This document shows, piece by piece, positions 36,761 to 46,900 of a DNA stretch of 64,000 nt; positions within the stretch are counted from its first letter, which is position 1, and each line of letters opens with the position of its first letter. Made by a program: the position numbers and the translations under genes. The notes beneath the pieces were generated by a model. The model searched no databases. It was not told the origin of the DNA and worked only from the letters and a program-made list of their open reading frames with translations. Source of the stretch: Nautilus pompilius (lineage: Eukaryota > Mollusca > Cephalopoda > Nautilida > Nautilidae); the NCBI GenBank assembly GCA_018389105.1, contig JACATO010000978.1, positions 248,001-312,000 of the forward strand. The letters are read 5' to 3'.

Positions 36761-37059
36761 TTATTTTTTCTGTTTTAAAAATATGGAATGAAAAAGAAGA
36801 GAGAAAATAATGAATAACCAATTAAACACTTCATGTTTAAACATGTAATGAAAAAAAATCAAATTTGAAAATTATTAACCGAAACTCGAGAAAAGGGTAC
36901 CGGCTGTGAGGTCCATGGTGTATTTTTAAGAGGTAGGTTGGTAAATTTGAATTTTCTAGAAAAAAATTGTTTTTTTTTTCATTCTTATCTGTGAATTTAT
37001 GGTTAAAAATGAGGATAAATTGAATTATAATATTATGTAAAATACTATTCACAACTTGA

Positions 37060-37930
37060 TAAGCAGCTTGGTCTGAGAGGCAGGTGGATTATGTTAAATT
37101 ACTGTTTTGTCTGACTGAAGAATTTGATGTCAGTTTAACTATAAATTTAATGAAAAATCAAGCCCTGTATAACCACCAGTTCAAAGAATTACTGAAAGAT
37201 ATTGAATCGGAATAAGGTGACCTGGTACTATTGTCAAGTTTACTGGCTCAGCAGCAGTGGAATAACGAAACAGTTTTTATGAACTCAAGGTTAAAGTAAA
37301 GTTTATGGAGATAAAGGGAAGTCTGTAGAAGAGCTCAGTGATTACAAGTTGTTGATATTACTCAAAATTTATCACGGCTGAATATAAAACTGCAGATCCA
37401 AAAGCAGCTGGTTACTATGTTGTTCTCCCATGTGAAAGCATTTGAAAAGCTCTGTTTATGGGAAAGCCAGCTGGGAGGGGAAAACAATGCACATTCTGAA
37501 TAAACCAGCTTCAACTGAAATGTATACAAAGGCCTTTACAGTTTTGCTCAAGCAATTTAGTGAGCTATTTCAAGACAAACAAAAGGAAAATGTATTGAAA
37601 ATATTTTCAAATCGTTTTGATGTGAGCCACCGCTTCTGAACATCTGCAATTGGAACTGATTGAATTACAAGTCAACAGTAATCTGAAAACAAAATACAAC
37701 AGCTTACCACTGATAGAATTTGCAAAATATATGTGGGAAACTGGGATTTCCTGAATTTGAGAAATCATGCAATGAAAATTGAATTACTATTTTTTCGGCA
37801 GCACTTACTCAAGAGAACAATTCTTCTCAAAACTGAAGACCACAAAATGCAATATCAGGATGCAAATTTGACAAATCAATATTAATGCTTTATTGAGAGG
37901 AATGCCATTGCAGTGTGGTAAGGGAGAACC
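37060..37930 (+). mobile_element. hAT transposase relic (ZBED5/GTF2IRD2-like)
   Basis: The + strand keeps LSRLNIKLQ and LFSHVKAFEKLCLWESQL (near 37370-37470), EHLQLELIELQVNSNLKTKY (from 37638) and FGSTYSREQFFSKLKTTK (near 37793). The last is the C-terminal hAT dimerisation block, usually FGSTYxCEQxFSxMK. These match the family to which vertebrate ZBED5, FAM200 and GTF2IRD2 C-terminal regions belong. Multiple stops and frameshifts mean it is dead. It lies head-on next to the piggyBac relic. Confidence 0.85.
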
Positions 37931-38786
37931 TCAGTAATGTTTCTCATTATTGTATAGAGCTAAGGGTTGTGTAAACATGTAGTAGACCAAAGGTATCTGA
38001 AAATCATATTTCAGCCCTCAGACAGGAAATGGTTATACCACTTTGGTTTAAATTAACTGCTGTGAACAAAACCCATTTGTATGTAATGTTGATAGTATAA
38101 GAAAATTATCTGATTCCTCTGTTACTGTCACTGTTGCAAGTCATTATAGAATGGAATTATTATTGTTGGGATGACACAGAATAGGTCCAAAATATGAAAT
38201 GTCTTGAAAACGTAATCCTTGCTTTCCCCCCTCAAAAAAACATCTTGCTGCTGTGAAGTCTCAGATCTAAAATAAGGTGCTGTCTAAAAAGATCTAACCC
38301 TGCTCTTCATCGTTTAATACTGTGCAAACATTTTGCAGTATTTTCCTTGACAGACAAGAAAATTGTTTTGAGATTTAAAACATATCTGCCAGTTTCATAA
38401 GGAACGATGGAAACTTCATTATTTTTGTCAGCAGAATTTTTCTGTTATCTGCTTATGAATGAATAGTGATTATACAGAAAACCTAAATTATATTTACATA
38501 CACTTAAATCTCAGAAGGGTGAAGCGTGTTTTTAACTGCTGAGCTGGCTGCTGTTTTATTTAAGTTATCTTATTGTCTCAGGAAAACATGGCTGGAGCAA
38601 TAATCATCATCAGATCTTTAATTATTTGGTGATTTTAATTGAATATAGGATGACAATTACTTTTAAAACCAAAATATAGTTTTGATTTTCATATTCATCA
38701 CTGGTAAATTGCCTGCTGCTTTTTCGAATTTTGTCTTTTTCAGATTGATATATGATGCAATATTTTTTTTTTTATCATTTTTACAG

Positions 38787-40568
38787 GGGAAGGAAAGGGT
38801 AATTGAAATTGAAGTGGCTAAAAGTTATCCTGATATGTTAGCGGCCTTGGGGAATCAGTACAAACCTGTAGATCTAACAGAGGTAACTCTGATCTGCTCA
38901 GTGCTGGAAAAGGTTGCAGCTAGTTCTATTGGTCCTGGATGTCAGAAGACATTAGTCAGCACAGTCACTGGGTCTGTCCTCATCACTAGTGATGGGATTG
39001 AAGTTTTAGCAGCTATGCATTTCCAACACCCTTTGGCAGCCTTTGTCCTCACTTGCCTGAAAAAGGTTTGTTGCTATGTGGGTGATGGTAGCAAAACATT
39101 CATTGTGTACATCTCTAAGATTCTGAGACAAGTCACTGAAGCTCTAAAGTTAGACCATGGTTACCTGGGCCAACCAGCAATGCGAGAACTGTCAACTGCC
39201 ATTGCAAAACTAAAATGGAAACTTCAGGATGACTTTATCCATTTTATTTCACCTCATTGCATCATTGGAACCCATACAAATGGATCTGAAACTATTTACA
39301 TGGATTTGAAACTGGTTGCAGAGACAGTGCTTTCCAGCCATTTCATTCCACAACTTTCCAATTTTTTTGCTGGTTTATTTACAGAATTTCTTTTTAAAAA
39401 TAGCTCAGACACAGGAGCCATACCTTGTGTTATAAATTCTTTATTGGAAAATTTTGAAATATTTCATGTTAGAGTTTGTGGTCAACCATACTTAAGTTCT
39501 AGATTTGTGCCAGGCATTATCATTCCAACTCTCTTTAATGTGGAGTATGAACTGAAAGATGGTATATCAGTTTCTTTTGTTATCCTCAGCTCTGTCATAG
39601 ATTTTGGTAAAAAAGATAATGTCAGCAACAGTACAGTTTTCAGCATTTCAAGGCATACTGATTTTATCAACATCCTTTCATTTAAAAGTCGGAAGTGCAA
39701 AGATTTTATTGACAGTTGTGTGAAACATCAAATTAATTTGATTTTTTGTATTGATGACATTCCTGAGTTTTTTCTCTCCTTATGCAGACAGCATAGGATA
39801 TCAGCAGTTAGTTATATGCCTGAAGATACTGCCTCATACTTGGTTGCAGTTTTAAGGAAAAGAATTCTTGACAATGTATTTGATCAACTTAGTGAGAAAA
39901 CCATTTGTAAGGGAACCTGCTGTTGTGGAATAAACATTGGTGGTCACAGATATGTTCAGTTGGGTTTTGAAGACCCAAAAACCAAGTGTGCAGTCTCTAG
40001 CTTGGTTCTATGCACACCTACATCTAGTTTGACTCACAGTCTTGTCAGGCTAGTGGCTAAAGTCCTCAAGTCTCTAAAAATGTGTTTTGAGGGTTCTGTC
40101 TTATTATCATCTGTCATAAACAGAGAGATGCCAACTGAAACACAGTTCATAGATGGTTCTGGACAGTCTTTTGATGACTTGTTTAACCCAGTTGTTGTTA
40201 CTCTACCTGTGGGTTCTTTTGAGTTTTGGCTAATTAACTGGCTTAATCAGAGGGCAAGAAGTGACCCCAGGTTGTTGACACTGTGCACACTTCTTAAGCA
40301 AGCTTTGTTGGATATTTGTCAGAAGTTGTTTTGTGAGAGCTTGCAGTTTCCAGATAGCAGAAAGCTATCAGAACATTTACTTAGATGTTTGGCAAATGAT
40401 GAAAAGTTAGATGGAGATTTGTTTAACTTGAAGGCCAAGTGTCGTGAACCTTTGCTAACAAAATTTTTACTGATTCACTCTGTTTTGCAAGGAGTGGAAC
40501 AAATTTTAAGGCTAGAATCAGTGGTCAGTGTAAGAGCAGCTAAATGCAGTACCCATGCATCTGAATAA
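38787..40568 (+). CDS. BBS10, chaperonin-like Bardet-Biedl syndrome protein (large coding exon)
   Basis: BBS10 is a divergent group II chaperonin (CCT) relative. With MKKS/BBS6, BBS12 and CCT subunits it helps assemble the BBSome, which traffics cargo to cilia. The exon follows an acceptor TTTTTACAG (ends 38786) and encodes 593 residues to TAA (40566-40568). Joined to the 9-codon exon it gives 602 residues, shorter than human BBS10 (723), mainly by lacking an insertion between the apical and C-terminal regions. Chaperonin landmarks in 602-residue numbering are SSIGPGCQK (55-63), ITSDG (75-79), and the nucleotide-binding GDGSKTF (108-114), matching GDGAKTF of BBS10. HRYVQLG, SLVLCTP and LPVGSFEF near residue 482 also match. 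The exon has only about 4 CpGs by eye. An open run upstream of 38787 is intronic. Confidence 0.85.
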   Translation, partial: GKERVIEIEVAKSYPDMLAALGNQYKPVDLTEVTLICSVLEKVAASSIGPGCQKTLVSTVTGSVLITSDGIEVLAAMHFQHPLAAFVLTCLKKVCCYVGDGSKTFIVYISKILRQVTEALKLDHGYLGQPAMRELSTAIAKLKWKLQDDFIHFISPHCIIGTHTNGSETIYMDLKLVAETVLSSHFIPQLSNFFAGLFTEFLFKNSSDTGAIPCVINSLLENFEIFHVRVCGQPYLSSRFVPGIIIPTLFNVEYELKDGISVSFVILSSVIDFGKKDNVSNSTVFSISRHTDFINILSFKSRKCKDFIDSCVKHQINLIFCIDDIPEFFLSLCRQHRISAVSYMPEDTASYLVAVLRKRILDNVFDQLSEKTICKGTCCCGINIGGHRYVQLGFEDPKTKCAVSSLVLCTPTSSLTHSLVRLVAKVLKSLKMCFEGSVLLSSVINREMPTETQFIDGSGQSFDDLFNPVVVTLPVGSFEFWLINWLNQRARSDPRLLTLCTLLKQALLDICQKLFCESLQFPDSRKLSEHLLRCLANDEKLDGDLFNLKAKCREPLLTKFLLIHSVLQGVEQILRLESVVSVRAAKCSTHASE

Positions 40569-41210
40569 AAAGATATTACCTGCAATAATACTAAAGCTTT
40601 GTTTTGTTTTGTTAGTCACCTGTCATTGTGACAGTTGTATTAGTTTTCGGTGGGTTTGGGCTTAGTTTGCTGTTCAGTTAATGGTGTGTCTCATTGCTCT
40701 TCTGTATTAGCCCATTCTGTGAGAGCTTTTATCTAAGGTATTCCACTGCCTGCCTTATTTCCCTGTCTGGTTAAAGTTCCTGATTTCCAAAGGCTCATAG
40801 GGAAAGGGAACAACAGGAAAAACAAGGACCTCTATTTACATCACTAGTTTCTTTGTACTTCAAATAACTGTCCGTCTCATTATTTCTGATGAATCCTGGT
40901 ATTTAAAGTTAGCTTAGACAGAGCTGATTATGCCATATACTTCAAAAAGGACATGGAACATCTTAGACAAAGGAAAATACATGAAAAGAGAAACTAAATT
41001 TAGTTTCTCAGAAAGCTAGAATTAAGTTGTCTAGATCTGTGTAAATAAGAATTTAATACACCACAAAAATGTTTTTGCTTTTTCATACATTTATATTCTG
41101 TGTATTTAAGATTTTAAAATATGCAGGGCAATAAATGTGGTGCAGGTTGTAAAGAAAATTTTGTAATTTCTTAAACCTTATTTTTTTATATGAATATTTC
41201 AAAAATAAAT
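40569..41210 (+). other. BBS10 3' untranslated region
   Basis: Non-coding AT-rich sequence after the stop. An AATAAA overlaps the stop codon (40564-40569) and is probably incidental. Better candidates lie near 41130 and at 41204-41209. Confidence 0.5.
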
Positions 41211-44200
41211 AATGCAAATACTTTTTTGTCATCAAGTGACATTAGTTTTGGAATTATTTGGTTTGTACTATGCATTAAGAAAAAAAGCATCTTATAAATT
41301 ACAGAATATTAATATTTGTACTGATAAATGCCATTTAAGAATGGACCTATCTAAACTGAGATTTTTGTTAGTGATAATAGTGTAAAATGCACGAGTGGAG
41401 AAAGGCTAGATTGAATCCTTGAAGACAACCAAAAATAATAAATTGGTTTATATACTTTTATAATATTAACGAATTACAGACTTCTGTAATGGCAGTGACA
41501 ACTACAGCTGGATAATGGTTATAACAAAGCCTCTCTTTTTTTGGTCTGTTAAACTATATTTGTAGTATAATTGATTTGCATTTCCTATCCAGTAGCTAAT
41601 TTTCAGAGGATATTTATCATCCAAAATTAAAATGACACTATCATAATTTTTTTGCCTTACTGTGCAGAAAAGTGTTTTTTTCTCATTTCTTAGCATTAGA
41701 TTATACTGATGGAGTCTACCAAAGCTCAGGAATGAATTTCCTCCTGTTGTCATTGCCTTTATAATTTGTGGGTTTTTAAAGTCAGAGTTTCACAGGGTGG
41801 TGTGCAACCATTTTAATATCTTGCACGCAAAGTTAAAACGCCAAGGAATAAAGAGGAAAACCAAGGAATGAGACAATATTGCTCATTTGAAAGTCTAGAG
41901 CAGACTCTTTCTCGGCTGGTGGCAGATAAACCACTCACCACAATTTTTCAGCAGCAGTGTAAGCATCTCATTTGTTATCATCAAAAGACATTTAAGATAG
42001 GCTGGACCGATCGCCTGAGTAGCAGTTAGAAATTTCTCGCTTAGACGTAACGGGAAAATGTGACCTGACTGAGCTAAACAACATCAGAACTGCATTTTGT
42101 TGCTGTGGTGCAATATACTGCGTTTGGATCAGAACAGGTTTGAACTATTCGGTTCAGAGTTGTGTCAGTATGTTACAAGAAAGTTCGGAGAAGGGTATAA
42201 GGATAGCTGTGTTTTTTTTTACCTGATGTGAAATCATGGTGGCGTTTTGCAGGGGTTTTTTTCCCCCTGGTGACTTGATGAAAATTAATGGGATTCCCAC
42301 AAAACTAAGATCTCTCGATATTCTTCAATGACATTAAATTTCATCGAATCTGGTAAGTGATGGATCGGTTTATACTGCCATAAAATGATGATCATAGGCA
42401 CACTTCAAAGTTCAACGTACAGTAACTTTGCTAGAATAGAATCAGAACTTATAAGCCATCATCTCCAGATCTGATCCATGCCGAACGCGTGCAGTAGGCT
42501 AGACTACGGAGAAGTATGACGACTACACAACTAGCAACAATCAGCTAAGGAACTATAGGGAGTTCTTTACATGGCAGTAGTTTTAAAAAGTTACCGAACA
42601 GGTTTCCCAAAACACATGCAGTAGTTATTCACATGAAAAATGTCTATTTTGATGAAAAAAATCTGAAATATTAACAGCATTACTACTAAAAGTTCTGTGT
42701 TCTGATATGTGGGGGGGGTTATAGCTTTTGTGTGAATATTGATTTTTCATTAACAACAGAGTTAAGAATTTCCTGTTATAAGATGGACTTTAGTTGCAAT
42801 TCATCATAAAAAAATAGGCGTTCTATAAGATGGATGTTTACTTATACATTAAGGACTAATTTTGTTTGATAAGTTTTCTTTTTATGTTGTCGTCGATCTG
42901 ATCTTTTACTTTCGTTTAACTCATCCGTGAGATTTATCTGGCTGTGCCATATTTCTTAATTACACAGGTGTCTTTCACCGTTTCTCAAGAGTCGTCATTG
43001 TATCAGTGTATCTGTTTGTAGCCAGTTAGCTTCCCTTGGACGCTTTCACTAGGATGTGCAGTACCACTTCCCGTGATAAAAGGGTTAAGCCCTGCTAACC
43101 CGTTTGGGATGATTCTAAACTTTCTGCAAGTGGGTTAGAAAAGAAAATAAAGGAGAACCTGCGTCAACACAATTAAGTACACCACAACAGACAGAAAGGG
43201 ACAGAAAGAAACAAAGGACAGGAAATGAAAATGAAAAAAAAAAGGTTCTTCTCACTTGTCTTAGAGTGGCTTCTCTAAAGATTCCAAAGATCCAAACTAT
43301 ATTTACTTTATCATCTACCCTCTTATAGCCTCTTAAGATCATTTTGTTCTGTCTAGCAATCGGATAAAGGCACCGGTAAAGATGAGTTTTCTGCCATTGT
43401 TTTTCAATCGTGTTGATTTAAAAACAAAACAAACAACTTTAACGTGTCAGTAGATATCTTGTAAAGACGGATTTTACACTGGATAAAATCACACCTTGGT
43501 GTCAGTAAATTTCATGTATATTCTGTCTATCAGTAAATGCTAGTTTAATTTCAGGATGCAACGTGAAAATATTAACTTTATTTTTCACTCGACAGAAACA
43601 TTATGTCTAATATTTACAGATTAATTACGAGATTTTTCTTGGGATTTTGCTTTATTTTAAACAGAATTTTGATTTTAAAATTGCTCTACAGAACCCGTTG
43701 CATTATAGTTGAGGGTTGGGCTATATTCTTTGTAGACTGACTTTGATGCTGTGCATTCATTACTGTTAAAACGATAGATGGAATGATATAGCACTGCAAG
43801 TTTATTTTTCATGACTGCAGAGAGCGTGTACTGAAATTGAGTTTTCATTTAGTATTTAAATGGGCTGTAGAGGAAGAGTTTTCCTGTCTTTAGGTCGTGT
43901 GGCCAAGGCGTCTGTTAGGCTGACGCTCTTTAAATCTCTCAACAGCAAGTGCATTGGATCTGTTCATATTTGATCTCTTAAGAACTCATTGATGGAGCCT
44001 GCCTGTTTACTTAGTTCCACTTCTTTGTTAGCCCTTTAATTTTGATATTCAGCACCAGCCGTTTTCTTCCTAGCATCGTCAATTCCAGTCACTGCTGATC
44101 GACTAAACAGACTCGGCATCTTCACACAGAATGTTATGTCCGCAAGCGCCCTAAAACAAGACGTTGAAATTCCCCACGAGAAAGGACAAAGAATTACAGA

Positions 44201-46900
44201 TCAGAATTCTGAAAGAGAAATATCCTTCATCGAGTGAACTCATAGGATCACACATTAAAGTCGGCGGTGCCAGCTGTTGCCAGAATCTGATCTGTGGTGA
44301 TTGAATGCTTGTTTACTTACAACTCACTGGCTGACTGGTTCCGCACACATCAAGGACCTTTTTTTTCGCGCTCTGTTAGGTGTTGTTGCTTAATCCATAG
44401 AATTTCGTTTGTAACCAATTTTTTAAAATTATTTAGACACTTCAACACTTCGCATTCGATCGCCAGTTACGATTGATTTAGACCTCTAAAGCTTCCCTGA
44501 TGGCCTGCTCGTGACGGACGAACACTTTATCCGACTTCAAGTTATCTTCACGCGAGACTTGTGTTGTCTTGACAGATGTCCGAACCGTCATTCAGTGATG
44601 AATCGAATAACATTCTCTTCTCTCGTCTCCCCCTCCCCCCACCACCACAGCTTGTTTTGGATATCTCGTTTCTTTGTCAGTTATTGGGCATCATTTACAG
44701 AGACTTGGAATACAGACTCTAATCATGCTGATTTAAATGGTGCTTAAGGGGGTATTCTTTGTGTCTGATTTACTTCCGGGCACCTAGATTCACTCAGGTT
44801 TGCGATTTTCTGTGAATATTCTCTTGGGGTGATGTTTGTCGGACGCCGTTAAGTTTTTCCTTCAGCCTTCTGCCTCTCACTTCGGTTGTCCTGACACTTA
44901 AATCCACATCGTACTTCCTTTCTGCACGTATTAACCAAAGCATTAAAGTAAGTTTGTCTACGATAGAAAGAAATAGACGTGAATAAACATTTCCTCTATT
45001 GCTCGGAAACTGTCTCCCCCCTTGTCGAATATTCTCGTCGGTCTCGTCAGTGTATTTCGGGTCTTTAATCGTCGACTCGGTTTTAAAGCTGATCAACCCT
45101 GACTGACAACTTTCAGAATTTGAATGAAGAACGAAGATCGTCGCCTTGAGTCCTCGCGAGTATTTAGAAAAGGTTTTTGCGTGTGAGACCTGAAACAAGT
45201 TTTGTCGAAAAAGAAAAACTGAAATACTTCTCAGATCCGGTAGAAGTCAATAAACCATTGATAAAGCAAGCAGAGGAAATGCTTAAACATTGCTATTGTC
45301 ATGATAGGATTGCACATGAAAGGAAAATAGAAATTATTTCAGGCGATGTAATAATTTTGGCAACTACTATAGCTTCTAGCTGGTACAACCGGTTTACGAA
45401 GAAAAAGACTGCAGGACGGTTGTGGAGAAACTGCTTCCATCTCTTTATACTGTACTCCCGCTTGAAGGAAGAGAAGAGTATGGAAAATCGCAAAACGTTA
45501 ATTTGCTCCTAGATTTAACAGATTTATTTTGTCCACTTTCGCTTTGCGTGGAACATAAGAGCTAACAGACTTTCTTCAGTGTAAATTTCCACGCATAACA
45601 TAAAAAAAGAAATATTTTATTCATTGTTAACTTAATAAGCTTTAAAACCATAATAGAGTATTTCATCTAAGAGAAGAAACCTGCCTAGCAACACTAACAT
45701 TTTTCCAACCAATTTGCAAAATCTGTTTTATTTGGTTTTCAATGTTACTTCTGGCAACTTTCTCAAATATATGAGATGTTTTCCCTCCGTCTCATTTTGG
45801 TTACAGCTCGGTTAGCTTTTCCTTTACAGAATGTAAACTTACGGAATCCACATGTAAATGTCTCTCGTTTATCCCTTGAGAAAATTAATTTCGTGAATCA
45901 TATTAGACAGAATATCTTTAAAGTTTGGGAGTCAGTAATTTGCGGTGGGCAGATAGATATTGCAGGCTGGCCACAGAACTTTGGAATATTTGAATTGGAC
46001 ATTTAATTTAACGTGTAAAGGCACAAATTCATCGAAATTGGGGAAAGCGGACCATTCGTTATCCAAAGTAGCCTATGGGTACTGTTATATGCTAATTTAA
46101 GAAAATGGCATCAGGATTGCTTCAGCAACTCAGTATTCATTTGATGGCCGGCATAACCAAGTTACATGCGAATATTTTTAGAAAATAGTTCTGTTAGGCA
46201 CATTTAGCTCAGTAAGGCTTCAGTCAGTGCTAGGCCAACGGATACTAAAGGGAAAGTAAGTCTTTCAGAAAAGGTTATCTTCACATGGCACTCTCTTTGC
46301 ATATTCGGCATCTTGTAAATAGCCCGTGAAGTTAATTTTCTGGTTCATTATGGGTCACATATATATATACCACCCCTTTCAGTCCATTTAACCAAGGATT
46401 TGGAGGTAAAAGGTTCTTTTAAAATTTCGTTTTAAAACTATTGATTACACGAAAGGTATTAACTCAGTAGTTTATTTATGAAGTCTAATTAGTCTACATT
46501 TAGATCCGTTTACAGGCAAACCCGCTGTGTGATGTTGCAGCTGAAATATATTAAAGCAAAAGGTTCGATACGGTGGCTGGTTCAGCAATCTGTACACTCC
46601 GTACTAGACACCCCTAATATACGCAGTAGCGGCTGCTTATTTGCCATTTTTCAAAGAGGACATGAACCTGTTAACCCAGAAGCGATCCCAATCGAAAACC
46701 TACTGGAGCGGGTCAGATTAACCTCAGGGGTATTTTGTTATGAGGGATTTTCTCGGGAAATTAAGGTGGGTTTTGATACTTGAAGTAGCTGTGAAGCCGG
46801 ATTTTCGTTAAATGTGCCAGTAGCTGACAAATATCAGTTGTGAATTAGTTTGTAACCACCGCCATCATTATTGCTATCGATTAATGTTCTTTACGTATCT
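41211..46900. other. Downstream intergenic DNA, no recognised gene
   Basis: At about 41.9 kb the sequence changes from CpG-poor to CpG-retaining and stays so to the window end. Open frames such as 44794-45198 (minus, 134 codons, no ATG start) and 46529-46783 were read; none shows a known family or splice context. A TA run is at about 46361. Confidence 0.45.

Larger units (their letters stand above)
32360..38786. other. BBS10 intron 1
   Basis: A 6.4-kb interval between the candidate first exon and the large exon. It holds an AT microsatellite (33221-33277), a piggyBac relic (about 35200-36760, minus) and a hAT relic (about 37060-37930, plus). A CpG-containing patch near 34345-34440 has no recognised content. 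The rest is AT-rich with nothing recognisable. Confidence 0.5.

Noticed and set aside
38682..38786. N-terminal extension of the BBS10 open frame (35 codons)
   Set aside because: It runs through a polypyrimidine tract and acceptor site, is intron-like and Phe-rich, and has no counterpart in BBS10.
43900..43950. A-box-like TGGCCAAGGCG suggesting a tRNA gene
   Set aside because: No B box at the right distance and no tRNA fold.
44794..45198. 134-codon minus-strand open frame
   Set aside because: No ATG start, no domain, no supported exon boundaries, and it lies in CpG-retaining intergenic DNA.
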